DNA of 64,000 nt. It comes from Aristolochia californica (Eukaryota; Streptophyta; Magnoliopsida; Piperales; Aristolochiaceae). The position numbers and the translations under genes were made by a program. The notes below the pieces were generated by a model that worked only from the letters and a program-made list of their open reading frames with translations, ran no database searches and was not told where the DNA came from. Shown here piece by piece: positions 34,901-48,139 of the stretch (within the stretch, counting starts at the first letter, position 1; the number at the start of each line of letters is the position of its first letter). The stretch lies in NCBI GenBank assembly GCA_029961685.1, contig JARWKL010000005.1:41701357-41765356 (forward strand), read 5' to 3'.

Positions 34901-35860
34901 GAAGTAAATAAAGTTGACATACCTATCTGAGCAATAGAGGCAACACTAGTGGAAGAGGAGTTGCAGCTTACCCCTTAGTTTGAGGTGAAGATTTTGTAAA
35001 TAATTTTTCACAAACCTATGAAGCTCATATTTATTCATAGAGAGGATATTAGACTTGCCAACACTATCTAGAATCACTTGATATTCCTAGTTAAGCTTTT
35101 GATATTTCTCCCAACACCTATCATAAAAATGTTTTGTTCCCACAGTGAACGTAAGGTATTCTATCTAATCTTTCCTACTCTCTACCTCTTGATCCTCATC
35201 CCCTACCTCTCATACCACCTCTATGTCTAGTTGACATAGAGTTACCACCATTAATAGGTTTTGCAGATTTCTAGTATGTGGAAGAAAGGTTCTACTTTCA
35301 TATATAAGATTGGTAATCGTAACCTCAAACGTAGGTTTATCAGTTCTAGCTAGAATGTAGGCTTGAATTGACTTCATAGTTAGGAGCCATGGTATGTAAT
35401 AACCTTGCAACCTTAATTTCTTCTCTTTATCTTTTAGGTATAAATTGGTTCAACATGGTGAAATGAAACTACTTATTTGTTGCCAAACACTTAGTAGCTC
35501 ATTCACAAATAGTAAGAGAGGCTTGTCTCCTCTTTTCTCGATGTAAAACATAATATTTAGCTCACAAATTTTTGAAAACTTTTTTTCAATGTAAAATTAT
35601 TTTTTTCAAAGCAATCAAAATTTCGTAGGTTGTTTCACAAAAAAAAAAAAAATACTTGATTACTTACCAAAGGCTCTATGGTGCTCAGCAACTGAGGCAT
35701 CACCTTCGAGTTCTAGACTCTCTACTCATATATCCATTTAGAAGTACGGATAGCATGTGGTTCTTCATATATGAACTTATCTTTTGTTTCTTGCCCTGAT
35801 ATAGATTTCAATTGAAGAGTTTTAGTTCAAAAATTATTTGAAGAGTTTTAGTTTATTCTT
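31977..35860 (-). mobile_element. Decayed Ty1/copia element
   Basis: Pieces appear on the minus strand in the right order for copia: a gag-like part (35210-35410, MKSIQAYILARTDKPTFEV), a gag-pre-integrase part (34659-34880, GVTLANGSSSEV, LIVPNFLFNLLSL), an integrase part (33801-33992, LPKVFGYSCYIYN), a reverse transcriptase stretch in broken frames (about 32200-33000, LLSQRKYMMQLLRE) and the RNase H end (31977-32192, HIKVDCYFIRDQI, LAKDQLADLFTKA). Stops and shifts are frequent. No LTR pair was found. Confidence 0.8.
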
Positions 35861-37967
35861 CTTATTTAAAGAGTTTTAGTACAAAAATTACAAGAGTACC
35901 CTTTGAGAGTGGAATGGATTTTCGTGCACTCCTTCCCCCCACATCTCGAAGAACTAAGCAGCGAAGACTAGGTGATTCAACAACTAGTGGGGGGAAGTAG
36001 TGCACAAAAATAACTCCTCACATGATCCTCCCACATAGTCATATATGTATATATTTTATAGATATTTTTATGACATTATATATTAATTCTGATTTTGTAT
36101 GTAGATAAAATTTATCTTGGATTATTTTTTTTTAATTTAAAACTTAATAGGGATAAAATTAAACTATTAAAAATATAAAAAAAAATCCACCAAAGAAACA
36201 ATATAAATTTTTTTGACAAAACTTTATGACAAAAAACTATTATTCTTAAAAGTAAATAAGAAGAAACCTCCCTTGAAAAGTATTTTTATCGAAAAATCAT
36301 TTTGGCAAAAATTTCCATAAAAGATTGATGTCAAATTCTGAAGGGAAAAAAATCTGGTTTTGCCAACAATACTTATGTTGATATTAAATAAATAAATTTT
36401 TTGGCATAAATTTCATGTGAAAACACCTTTAATAGTAATTATGGTAGGCTCTTTTTGATGATTTTTCTGATGAAAATTATAATTTTTGTTTTGGGCAAGG
36501 ACAAACTACACTAGAGTCCAATTCTTGTATCAAACATCCAAAATCACATGAAAGATGTAAAAGAATATTTGTCTATAGACATAATGGCTTAAATCCATCC
36601 CACAACTTGCATATATTTGATCAATCCGATCAATCCTCCTTTATACCATTGGACTTCTACTCTGATTTTGAATAGGGCAGGTGAAGTTGTAGGGACGAAC
36701 TCGACTCCAAGTCCAATTACCAGACAGAGAAATCCAGATTCGAGTCATCAATCCCACTTAAAAGTTGAAAAACCCCTTGACAACCATGACCACCCCTTCT
36801 CGATAACTTCTGCAAATATACCTTCAGTTCAGATCACTCGGTAAGAACCCCAATCCAAGATCCGATGGTGCCCATCTATTATCTACAGTAATTTACCGTT
36901 TCAATTATTGCACGAACAGAACCAGAAGGCAGAGGCAGAGACGTCTACAACATCACTTCCGATTTGACTCAGCCTGAAACCCTTTTTTCCGTCCCGAAAG
37001 GCAGGCAAATGCTGCGATTCTCCTGTCGAAGTTTTCAAAATTTCTTCAGCAGGGAAAAAAAGCCAGTGGATTCTTGGAAGCAGATTTGACGCCCCCTTTG
37101 CGCCCCATTCAGGGTTCACGATCTTCTCTTTTCATCAAATCAGCTTACTTCCGGAAACCCTCGCCTTTTCTCGACATTCGCAAGCCCTTCCCCATCTGGA
37201 ACCTCTTCTTGTTTTTATATCTATCAAAATTCAAAATAAATGCTTTTTTTATTTAATATTAAATAAAAATATTTTTTTAAAAAAAATAAAAAAAATATTT
37301 GAAAGAAAAAATAAAAAGTTTTTTTATTTAATATTAAATAAAAAATATTTTTTAAAAAAATATATTAATGGTGGAGATGATTACAGAGTTAGATCATGTA
37401 ATATACGATATCCGAAACAATGGACGGAAGAGATGGGGTGTCGACCAAATGGTCCCACAGTCAATGAAGGCGGGACCCCGCGTGGAGTCCGCGCACTAGA
37501 AGAGAAAGGCAGTCGATGGGACTGGGATGTGATAAGAGAGCCGGGCCCTGCGTAAGATAGACGGACAGGAGTGCGTCACCCTTTTCCACAACAGCGACGG
37601 GGGAACTCATCTCCACCTTATTTTTTCCTTCAGAGCGGTGGGCCCGATCGTCTATCTGAGCAGGAACGACGTCACGGCGTGGGTCCCGGATGACTCTGCA
37701 CATCAAGGAGAATATCGTGACTTTTCGAGTCATCTCAGGCATCTTATCGTTTCCTTCTTTTAGTCTTTTCTGCCTCATTTTAAACTAAAACCTATTAAGC
37801 GGGTTTAAGTAAAATCCTTTTCATCCGGCCTTAACCGCTCGATATCATGTGTGGGCCCTCCACATCTTCGGAGGTCCCATTAGATCGTCTTTTACGTGTC
37901 TCATGGGAATCCTTCTCTCCGAGGGATTGGCAGAACACTTGGCTTGCCAGAAACAACCTCCCACATC
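35861..37967. other. Intergenic stretch, about 2.1 kb
   Basis: No gene is supported. It has AT-rich DNA to about 36480, mixed DNA to 37240, an AT-rich direct repeat at 37244-37362 and a GC-richer block at 37430-37960. The last eight bases (37960-37967, CCCACATC) are the target duplication of the hAT element. Confidence 0.45.
37244..37362. repeat. AT-rich direct repeat with internal dyads
   Basis: TTTTTTATTTAATATTAAAT is followed by AAAAATATTTTTTTAAAAAA, and the same block recurs after about 75 bp (37319-37362). The core ATTTAATATTAAAT is itself a perfect palindrome. Confidence 0.7.
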
Positions 37968-40216
37968 TAGGGGTGGCATCGAGCCGAGTCGAGCCCGAAC
38001 CTGCTTATGTTCGAGTCGAGCTTGATTTAAATATTTCGAGCCGAGCCTTGTCTCGAGCCTAAAATTGTTATCGAGCTTGAGCCCAACGAGTTTGAGCCGA
38101 GCTCGAGCCTCAACATGCATTTAAAACTTTTCAAAAAATATATATCGAATAAAATGTATATAAAACTATGCATACATTTTACATAAAATTGGGTATGACC
38201 TCTACATAAAATTAGGCATAACTTATATATATAATATGTGTATAAGATTGGGCATAACCTCTACTTAAAATTGAGCATAATCTACATATATAATACTTAT
38301 ATAAAATTCGGCATAACCTCTACTTAAAATTGGGCATAATCAATATACATAATACATGCATAAACACTCCATAAACACTCCATAAAATTGTCTATACATT
38401 CTATAAACACTTCATGAAATTGTTTATACACTCCATAAAATAATCTAAACACTTCATACACTGCATAACATTATAAATAAACTCCATACAATAATCAAGC
38501 ACAACAAAATTAAATAAAATATCACTATCAATTTACAATCACCCAAATAAAAACTATAAATTCTTTAAATAAAATTCTATTACTACTACAGACTTACTAG
38601 AAAATTACAAGAAATATTTTAAATTTTTCTTAGGAAAGTTAAATGGACCTCTTATTGCTTTTTCTAAGGAAATAAATAAAAATTAATAATTAATCTAATA
38701 TATTATTATACTTATCGATAAAATTTTAATCACATAAAATGTCAAACACAAAATTACTATGAAAATTGCCTCATGCTCAAAGTATTATATCATCAACTGT
38801 CAAATACTTATTCAAAATTTTTCAATATGGTTTTCCAACCCATCTTGGCAAGAAAATCTTATTTGGAAAATTATATGATTTTTTAAAAAGAATTTATAAT
38901 TAGAAAAATATTTTGAAAAAATATGAGGCACTGGTCCCTATATTTCTATTAAAAATTTCTTTTCAACATTTATTGAAAAAACCACTAATAGTTTTTAGAA
39001 ACGTATTTCTACTCAAATATCTTTTCAATTTATTTAAGAGCCATGAGGAAGGGACAAAGACTTTTTTTTTCCTTGTTTATGATCTCGCACGTAGGGGTGG
39101 CTTTGAATAAGTTATATATAAAATTATGCATACATTTTTAAAAAATATAATGATAGGGGAGGTTCAGGATTGAATTTCAATAATGGATTAAAATGCACCA
39201 ATATTAATATTTTTTACTCCAATTGTTGTCTAGCTTGTTTTGTAATTTTTGAATTTGGCCATAATTTATTATGGCCTCCTTAGTGCCCCTAGATAAAAAT
39301 TTATATTCTAAGAAAAACTAAAAATATTTTTCCTATGATACATATTCCCAAAAAAACCTTTAAATAAAATCTTATTACTATTAGTGACTTATTAGAAAAT
39401 TACAGGAAGTATTTTAAAATTTTCTTAGGAAAGTTAAATGGACCTTTTATTGTCTCTTATAGGGAAATAAATAAAAATTAATAATTAATCTAATATATTA
39501 TTATACTTATTGATAAATTTTTAATTAAATAAAATATCAAACACAAAATTGCAATGAAAATTGCTTCATGCCAAAAGTATTACAACATCAACTATTAAAT
39601 ACTTATTCAAAAAAAATTTATACAGTTTTCTACCCCATCTTGGTACGAAAAATCTTATTTAAAAAATTATATGATTTTTAATAAAAAATTTCAATTAGAA
39701 AAATGTTTAAAAAAACATGAGACACTAATAGTTTATAGAAAATTATTTCTATAAAATTTATTTTTAATTTTTTCCAGAGGAAAAAGTCTTTTTTTTTTTA
39801 TTTTATGATCGCGCAACGGGGAGGGAAGGGGGTTAAGGTGCCGGGGAGGACCTATCGTCGGGGATGACAGCCACGACGGAGTCGGCGGCAACGGAAACAG
39901 AGGCGACGACGAGGAGAGGAAGAAATCGAACTGACGGCTACAGATGCAGCCGGCGAGCAGTTGCGACGGCGGTATAGACGCCGACGAACAGCTACGACGG
40001 CGGTAGAGGCGGCGACAACCACCGATGGGAGGGGTCGGCGGTGAGGAGGGGGGAAAGAAAATTTTTTCCCCCCCTCACTCTCGCTCGCTCGCTCGCTCGC
40101 TCGCGATCCATTACCGATTCATACCGATCCGACTCATTTCAAGCCTGATAAATGACGAATTGAACCGAGCCGAATTGAGCAATGTGGCGGACCTGCTAAG
40201 TTCGAAGCCACCCCTA
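37968..40216. mobile_element. Non-autonomous hAT-type DNA transposon (2249 bp)
   Basis: The left end TAGGGGTGGCATCGAGCCGA and the right end (reverse complement TAGGGGTGGCTTCGAACTTA) are inverted repeats of the hAT kind. The flanking octamers CCCACATC (37960-37967) and CCCACGTC (40217-40224) agree at 7 of 8 positions, as expected for a hAT target duplication. There is no transposase. Subterminal repeats of GAGCCGAGTCGAG type lie at 37980-38110 and, weaker, at 40120-40190. A GC-rich stretch (39840-40030) and a GCTC microsatellite (about 40080-40104) lie near the right end. Inside, about 38560-38935 recurs at about 39365-39725, and a second TAGGGGTGGCTTTGAATAAG at 39092 looks like an inner left end. 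Confidence 0.85.
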
Positions 40217-40819
40217 CCCACGTCGCATTCAGGCTCATGAGGACCTAATCTGAAGGTGATATCGACCTCTCCAGAATCAGCACGTGGCAGAACCCGTTCG
40301 ATGATCAGATACATATACCGTTTCGTACGTTAATATAAAGTATTATTTAGATTAAAATAATCTAGTCTCGGAAGTGGGTCATGCACTCGTGTGAAAAAAA
40401 CAAGACCGATCACACGTGTAGGGGAGGTGGGCCAAAGGGAGAACGGGAAATAAGGGCGGGTGGTCACGTCGAATGGGGCCAACACGTGAATACGAGTGCA
40501 TTCAGTCACTCGCCCTCCCTCTCATTCATCCCTTACTGCCCTTTTTACGTCTCATCTCTCCTTCTTCTCCACTCGCTCTCTCTCGCTTTCTCGCTCAAAT
40601 CTCCTAAGAACGACGAGAGAAGCGACGAAGGAGGGGGAGGAAGCGAGATTGGAGATCGAAAACGAAGAGTGGAATAAGACAATTAACGGCTTCTCTTCTT
40701 TGTGTTTCTAATGTCTGAGCCCTAGCAACGGTTGCTAGTGTTTTTTTTTTTTTTTTTTTTTTTTTTGAAGGGTGCGCGGTTCTTTCTGGGAGAGAGAAGG
40801 AACTCGGGTTTTAACTTTT
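40217..40819 (+). promoter_or_regulatory. Promoter and 5' leader of the ALOG/LSH gene
   Basis: The region begins right after the hAT element. CT-rich blocks (40500-40600) are typical of plant promoters and leaders. At 40723-40739 an exact palindrome CTAGCAACGGTTGCTAG (8+1+8) is followed at once by a T run of about 26 (40741-40766), which ends 54 bp before the start codon. Confidence 0.5.
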
Positions 40820-41542
40820 ATGGATTCGGCTGCCTCCGGAGGGGCAACGGAGGGAAAACCGGCGTCCACTTCGACGGAACAAGCAGCAACGATGACGACG
40901 GTGGCTGCAGCGGACTTATCCTCCTCGTCATCGGTGGCCGCAGCGGCGCCGCCCAGCAGGTACGAGTCCCAGAAGAGGCGGGACTGGAACACTTTTCTTC
41001 AGTATTTGAAGAACCACAAGCCACCGCTGACGCTGGCGCGGTGCAGCGGGGCCCACGTGATTGAGTTCCTCAAGTACCTGGATCAGTTCGGGAAGACCAA
41101 GGTCCACATCGCCGGTTGCGCCTTCTTCGGCCACCCCAAGCCGCCTGCCCCCTGCGCTTGTCCCTTGAAGCAGGCCTGGGGCAGCCTCGACGCTCTGATC
41201 GGTCGCCTCCGGGCCGCTTACGAGGAGAACGGCGGTCGCCCGGAGTCCAACCCCTTTGGAGCTCGTGCCGTCAGGATTTACTTGCGGGAGGTAAGGGAAG
41301 GGCAGGCCAAGGCTAGGGGCGTACCCTACGAAAAGAAGAAACGGAAGAGATTGCCAGCACCCACGACCACCACCGCGGCGGCGGCGGTGGCAACGTCCGC
41401 CGCAAATGTCGAAGCCACGAAAGGGGAGGTAGGCCCGAGTTCGTCAACGACGACGACGACTACAGCGGAAGCTGGGCCAAGCAGTGCTGTTTCGGCTGCA
41501 CCGGCAGTGTCGGCTGTGGCTGCTACCAGCTCTTCCGTGTAG
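40820..41542 (+). CDS. LSH: ALOG-domain nuclear protein (LSH family)
   Basis: A single-exon coding region of 240 aa. ALOG proteins act in the nucleus as transcription regulators that hold back differentiation in shoot meristems and organ boundaries. The ALOG domain covers about residues 46-177: [20 protein letters not shown], the zinc-ribbon insert with His96, Cys100, His105, Cys112 and Cys114 ([22 protein letters not shown]), then [18 protein letters not shown] and [20 protein letters not shown], ending in the nuclear signal KKKRKR. CSGAHV and NPFGARAVR place it with the LSH1-LSH6 side and not with LSH7-LSH10; this is from memory. The flanks are low complexity: Ser/Ala-rich before, Thr/Ala/Ser-rich after. 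The start was taken at MDSAASGG; an in-frame ATG 16 codons upstream (40772) precedes a sequence unlike the family. Confidence 0.95.
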   Translation: MDSAASGGATEGKPASTSTEQAATMTTVAAADLSSSSSVAAAAPPSRYESQKRRDWNTFLQYLKNHKPPLTLARCSGAHVIEFLKYLDQFGKTKVHIAGCAFFGHPKPPAPCACPLKQAWGSLDALIGRLRAAYEENGGRPESNPFGARAVRIYLREVREGQAKARGVPYEKKKRKRLPAPTTTTAAAAVATSAANVEATKGEVGPSSSTTTTTTAEAGPSSAVSAAPAVSAVAATSSSV

Positions 41543-44500
41543 CGGCTTCTCTCTCTCTATCTCTCTCTCTCTCTTAATTTTCTTTCTTCAGCTAATTTTG
41601 TTGTTAATTTTGAGTATATATAAGTCAATACAAATTATAGCGGTCTATGAATATGAATTTATTGAGCAAAAGAATTCACCCGATCTTCCACTGATTTTTC
41701 GATGACTCTGGAGCTCCATAGAGAGAAAAGCATCAACATTTTTCTTTCCTTTTGTACTGTTCTCTTTCTGTCTAGACAAGCAAGAGAAACGTTGATCAGC
41801 TTCCTCCTCCATCCATCTCATCTCACTGGTTTTCCTCTCTTGATAAATCAAAATTACATTAGAAGCGGTTAGTTTTCTTCAACTTTGATCATGGTTAACC
41901 TACTGGGGAAGCCTCGCTCGATCGTAACAGTGCTTGCTTTCTCCGTTTCTCCTGCCAAACAACAGTGTTTCATTCTCCTTTGAAAATTTTCGGATAGATG
42001 TGAAAGAACTAGAGGTAAAATACTGCTTCTTTTCGTTTTCTTTTCTTTTCTCTTCACAGTGAATGATCCGGTAGAATTCTGAAAAATTGCGCTAAGGCCA
42101 TCTATCGCTCTTCTTTTTGTTCTTCTGGTCCTCTCCACTTTGCAGGTTATTCTATCGTCGATGATTATGAAGTCAGCTAAAACCAGAAAACCCAAATGAG
42201 AATTCATTTTTTGCACTCTCAGACAGCTCCTCTTTCTATCTTTGTTACTTCCTCCGTTACATTAATCTTGTCCATCGTGTTCTTTCGCCTGTTTAATTTT
42301 ATCCACACATGAATACAATAGCTTTAACTCAACTTTTTGTTTCTGTATAGTACAGTTTGATTCGTAATTCCATTTGAAGTTGAACGGTGTAATCCTTGAA
42401 TCTTTTCTTATCTGATTGTTTGAATTGTTGGTGGTGATGTTCGAGGGAAGCAGCCCAGCTAGCAGCAGAAAACCGATGCTTGATCCGCTACGCTGCCGGC
42501 AACTCTCTTTATCAGGTTTGAGAGTTTACGTGCGTCACTGATTCTTTTCTTTCCCTCCGTTTCTCACTGCTTCATCTTCTTCCAGTCCCATCTCTCTCTT
42601 TCGCTCTCCCCTTTCTCCCATCTAACGATGGAAGTTAAGAAAATTCCGCAGAGAAATATTGGTGAAATTATTTTTGGATTATTTTATTTTGCAAACCAGT
42701 AACCACCCCCATGGTGTGAAAATGACCAGCAGCTGATCTCTTCTGCCGTATAGTTTATCTGTAAAGATTTTATATTCTATGAATTCACACCGGAAAACAT
42801 CCAATCACTCCAAACCAGATGTTATTAAACCTAAGAAAGCGTGATTAGTCCGTCATTGTTCTCTTTCTCTCTCCCGATTCCATTTGCGCTCTACCCATTT
42901 TCAATTGCTTGATTATGTTTACCCTAAAATTTTCTTCTGTTTCATTGCTTTGGGTGATGTTTTTCTTACAGTCTGTAATAATGTTTCTTGTACCGAGACC
43001 GATTAATCTATCATTGTTTTCGTCTTCCAGCGGAAATCCATGCTTCCAGGTTCCTCCGTGTTTGTTTGCTCATTCTTCTGGGTTTAGGGTAATGGGGAAA
43101 CATGCTTTTTCTGTTACTCCTGAACTCATAAATGGTTTCCTTCTGCTTTTTTTTATTTGATTGCTCTTTTCCTCCTTTTGTTTTTAAAATTTTTCGAATC
43201 CTAGCACAAACCCATTACTGATCGTTTTCCTCCCACAATATGAATTACCAGGTTGATTTTTACTATATATAATTGTTACTTCTCTGGAAAAGAATATCGA
43301 AATTCTTTCTTTGGCCTAATCCATTGATGCCGTCGTTAATTTCTTCATGTTCTAGGGAGAACAGTAATCTACTTTGTCTTTTCGTCTTAACTCCTGGCCC
43401 TCCATTTTTTTTTTTTTTTTTTGTGGAAACTTGTTCCTCTTCAGCTGCCACAGTGATTAATGTAAGCTAAAATTTTATTGTGCAAGATCACGTGCTCCAA
43501 TAATTAGTAATAGAATGATTCTCCCCTCTAGATTTTTGTGTTCTTTAAGAATAATCTCCTCTTCTCTCCGTTTAAACATAAATTACTGTGTTAGATCATG
43601 AGTTACACCCATCTGGACGCCATATCTTTCTGTTGCTGTACCTGGTATGTCGTATGGGATTTGATAAAAAAGAGCAGAAATAGCAAAAACCCAGCAAAGA
43701 GAAAGCTGAATCGCATCTTTTGTCTTCACATGGCATAAAATCTCACACACCCAATGTACTAAAATCTGCCGTAACCCCGATTGCAGAGGCAATGAGAGAG
43801 ATGAAACGAAAGGGTTCTAAAAGCAGGTGCACCGTCTAGTCTTGTCTTCCCTCACGACAGTAATATTATTAAAGGATTCTTGAGCGGAATGTATATTAAA
43901 ATACTTCACCAATCACCAGCAGCGGAAGTTTAAGAAGAAGATCCAACCGGGTCTTTTTTTTTCAGTCTCCTGCAAATCCTCTATGTTTGATTGTTTTCCG
44001 TTTTTCCCCTGAGAAGATATCATAAGCTGTGCTGGTGACAGCATAATAATCTCTGTTGTTTAATCGAAGAAGGTGAGAGCAGACAATTTTATATTATAAA
44101 CTGAAAACCTCATTTGCCGTTTAGCGTGAAAGGAGATGATCCTTCTTCATTTTTTATCTGGGTCGACGGGGACGTGATGGAGATCCTCCATCAAAATCGT
44201 TTCAAATACTTTTTTTTTCCTTCTGATTTTTTAGATGAGGGGCCCCCACCTCAACTCGAGCCTCCTCGCAGGCTCCTGCAACCTCCAGTCCAAATTTCTT
44301 TTGCAGTGGCATTACCGATTACTATATTCAGAGGTTCACCTTTTCGATTATTGTAGAACAAGTGGACCCATATTTTTCTTGCTGGAAACAGGTGATTTCC
44401 TTTGAAAACCCGATTGCTGAAGTGGAAAGCAAAATCTAGCCTCGCCACGACTCTTGTCCTGGTTAGCATTTGATGTGAACTTCCAAGCTAGACTCTGAAG

Positions 44501-47500
44501 CTTCTTTCACACAGAAGAAAGGGAGTTCCTTCTGAAGATAACTTCCAGAGAAGTTAAAGAGGGTGCTGCTGTTGCCTGTTGGGCAACAGAAAGGATAAAG
44601 TACACCTGTATCAAATTTTATGCAGAACATATATTAGGTAAATGATGCATAATCCTTCTCTTTTGAGTTGTTTCTGGCAATTGGGTAATCGTTTTGGTTC
44701 ATTTTTTCTCGTCTTCGATGCATTTAAAAGCTTACATTATCATGATCACGCTAAAACACTTCTTATTACGAAGCAAATACCAGATTTCCAGGAACCTGAT
44801 ATTTCCTTTTGATATATGTCAAAACAGAAGCAAAAGTTCTTGCAATACAGAGAAAAAGAAACACAGAAGGGTTCAAACGATCCAGTATCAACAAAAAAAC
44901 GTACAGTAAAAGGGTTCAAACGATCCATAACAATCTTGTTTCTGAGCTGATACACCATGGAATTCAAGTTACCATTGAAGAATATAGAAGGGATTATCAG
45001 ATACAATCTATGTAAACTATTGATCGATAAAAAGGGATAAGAAAGACCTTCACTATCTTCTTAAGATCTATGGGGGTTAATGGCTTCTAGTGAAGCTCAA
45101 AACCTAGTCTGAAGAAGAAGTGGGTCCAATTAAACAATGTAGTCAACCTCGTACCAGGTTATTCAAATGATGGGACGCTTCTGCTTCCCACCAGATTGCT
45201 TTCTCTAAAATAATAGAGGCTTAGCCCTTAAGAGGATTCTCTAAAATTTGTAAAATATGTCTTCTGCTACCTAAGTGTTTTGTTACTGTACCCATGATTG
45301 AGTTGCAATTATATTTTTTTTTTATAGGCTTCATCACTGAGAGGGCTAAGATTAAAAAATCACTAGTAGTTGCTTAATTCAAGTCAAGTGCTGCACTCAT
45401 AGTGAGGGTTAGATGGGGGCAGTAGGGCCATATGTGCACTGCAGGGGACATTAGTGAATTCTAAGTGAAGAGAAAGAGAGGGGCAGAAAGAAAAAGAAGA
45501 GCAAAGAGATAGTTGTTTATATGGGATAAGAAATAATTATTGCATTGACAAATGTTCTCTAAAGAAAGCCACTATCTTCTGATGATCCAGAAAGCAAACT
45601 TGGTCATGTTTCTGGGATAGATGGTTCAGACTTCCAACTCATACAAGAAAATCTCCTTGTTTTACATGGAAACTTGTCTTTGAAGCCTGTAATCTTCTCT
45701 CTATTGCACTTTAATGATAAGGAAACAAAATGCATAGTTGTGATATGAAAACAGTGGATTTTAGATGAAAGCAAAGTGAAATTTTTGTGGCCTTGAAATC
45801 ATTTACAGACAATCTAGTTAAGGTTGTCACTTTACTTCTCTTAAAATACTCTGATAGAAAGTGAAATTGTAAAACTTGAGGATGAAGCTGACTCTCTTTC
45901 TTTCTCTCTCTTGAGGCATCTATGCACTCCATTGTGATGTTGTATAGAGGACAAGCAGTTATTATTATTTTTCTCCACTTTTTCTTTCCCATGGTTGCAG
46001 AAACCCTAAAAAGTGGAGGGGAGGGGGAGAAAAGGCATCAACCCATTGTTCTCTTTCATGATGCTGTAATGAAGAGAGAACACCTTTCATTAAAATCCTC
46101 ATATTATGTTGGAAAAAGCACTCCATCAAGAATTTTTAAAAAAAAAAGAAAAAACAACTTCAACCTTCATTCTGTAGGTTTTTTTTTTTTTTTTTTTTTT
46201 TTTTAGAGATTTGGGTTATCTAAACTGTGTGTTGGCATTAAACAGAATCATGGCTGTAAAATTTTAGTTAATACAAAATCGTGTCGTTTCAGTAACTGGG
46301 TGGGAGAGTCGGCAATGGAGAGAGAAAGAGAGAGAAGGGGTGGGCCAGCAAGCTTGACTTGCTGCATCAACAGCCGCCGACAACATATCTCAGAGAGGAC
46401 GGATACGAAATTCACTGTTGAGGGCAGAGGAACCGGTCGTCTTCTCAGATGGGTCCACTCGGCTTTAAAGCTTTACCGCTGCGTTTCATGGCTGTTGTGT
46501 TGAACTTTGACATTGATATATCCGTTTCATGGAAGGATAGAAGGAGGTGACAAGTGTTACAAGTTGGACCACGGAATCGTACTTCCCTTAATTGAAGGAA
46601 TTTAATTGCAGGCAGTAACCGGTGGTTTTAATTTATTGATCCTACGATAATCACATGCTAAAGCCTTTTCAGATTGATTTAACACCTGGGTGACAGTAAA
46701 AGAATTAAAAGATAGCCTGGTTTGTATTTCCAAAACCCGACTGGGGATTTCAGCTGTCCGAATCAGGTTAGAAGGAGAGCGTTGAAGGATTCTCAACTGG
46801 TTTTCAACAACCTGACTTCAGTACCTGATGGAGGCTCATGAAAAGCTACTGAGATTTTCCGAGGTTGTCTCGGTAGGAGAGAGTTTGACCGATACCAGTT
46901 GGGCTTTACTGAAACAGTTTCTGTAAATTCCTGTGCATCGGAAACAATCAGTAGTGAAAGAAGGCGATTCTGATTATCAGATCTTTATCAGATCAACTTA
47001 GACGTGTTTCAATTAACTCTTGTAAAATGAAACAAAAAAAAAAAAAAGAACAATTGAAGCAACAATCAATGGTAAAGAATCAACAAATCCTCCCAATTCT
47101 TCCGAGCGCCATAAAACTTGTCATTGAAGCTATCCACTTAATCCTAAATGTGGCAAAATTACAGTAGTGTGGAAAAGATGAAGAATAGGAAACAGAGGAA
47201 TCGGTGAAGAATGCGTTTATTCACCTATGGATAACTCGGTAAATGGATAATATGATGACTAACCTATAAACATAATGAAAAAATTATATAAAATATCATA
47301 AAACACTATAAAATGCATATAAATATTAATTAAATTGCATTTAACTAAGATTTATTTAAATAAAGAGAGTATTTTTCTTACTCTTACATGGGGAGAGGTT
47401 AAAATTTATAGAATTACTCTTCTCTTTATTTGGGTAATTGGATACAATTAATATACATAGTAATATTTATCCAAATACATTTTCAACTTATTGTTAAATA

Positions 47501-47574
47501 GCTAAAATCTTAAATGGGTAAATTTTTTTTTCAATAAATGGATAGATTTAATAAATAGATTTAGTTAATAGATT
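41543..47574. other. Six-kilobase gene-less region downstream of LSH
   Basis: It starts with a CT microsatellite (about 41548-41575) in the likely 3' leader of LSH. Frames longer than 60 codons occur on both strands, but none shows a domain, repeat family or splice context that can be trusted. Long T runs lie at 43408-43424 and 46179-46204. No tRNA or known microRNA mature sequence was recognised. Confidence 0.45.
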
Positions 47575-47780
47575 TAATAAATAGAAAATAAAAGAAAAGA
47601 AAGAGAAAGAGAAAAGAAAAGATAAAAAAGAGGTTTTTTTCTCTTGTTTGCACGTCCCTGGAAAATGAAAGAAAAATATAATTTATCTTGCTTGTTTGGA
47701 TACAAAAAAAAAAAAAATAGTAATATTTTAAAATTTCCTCTTCCCCTTTCTATTTATTTTCCTCCCCCCCCCCCCCCCTA
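47575..47780. repeat. Diverged partial copy of the neighbouring MITE
   Basis: AAAGAAAAGA blocks, TTGCACGTCCCTGGAAAATG, GAAAGAAAAATATAATTTAT and GATAC..AATAGTAATATTTT repeat the left half of the Tourist-like element at 47802-48139 in the same orientation. It ends in a C run of about 15 (47764-47778). Confidence 0.65.
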
Positions 47781-47801
47781 TGGAAACAATGAATTCATTT
47801 A

Positions 47802-48139
47802 GGGTATGTTTGGAACCCTAGAAAAGAAAAGAAAAGAAAAAAAGTTTTTTTTTCCTCTTGTTTGGACGTCCATGAAAAATGAAAGAAAAATATAGTTTCT
47901 CTTGTTTGGATAGACGTAAAAAATGAAAAAAAAAATAGTAATATTTTAACATTTTCTCTTCCCTTTTCTATTTCTTTTCTTTTGTCCTAGAATTTCATCA
48001 TTTTAAGATGGAAAATATTATACTAAGAGAGAAACTATATTTTTCTCTCATTTTCTTTTATCTCCATGATTCTCTACTACTAAACAGCAAAAAATCACTT
48101 TCTTTCTCATTTTCTTTTCTAGGGGCTCCAAACAAACCC
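47802..48139. mobile_element. Tourist-like MITE (338 bp)
   Basis: The left end GGGTATGTTTGGAACCCTAG and the right end (reverse complement GGGTTTGTTTGGAGCCCCTA) form imperfect terminal inverted repeats. The flanking TTA at 47799-47801 and 48140-48142 is the three-base target duplication of PIF/Harbinger elements. There is no coding capacity; the AAAAGAAAAG-rich subterminal parts are also inverted. Confidence 0.8.

Noticed and set aside
46300..46503. Short frame starting MGESAMERERERRGG
   Set aside because: The start is made by a purine GAGAGA run, and nothing after it resembles a protein family.
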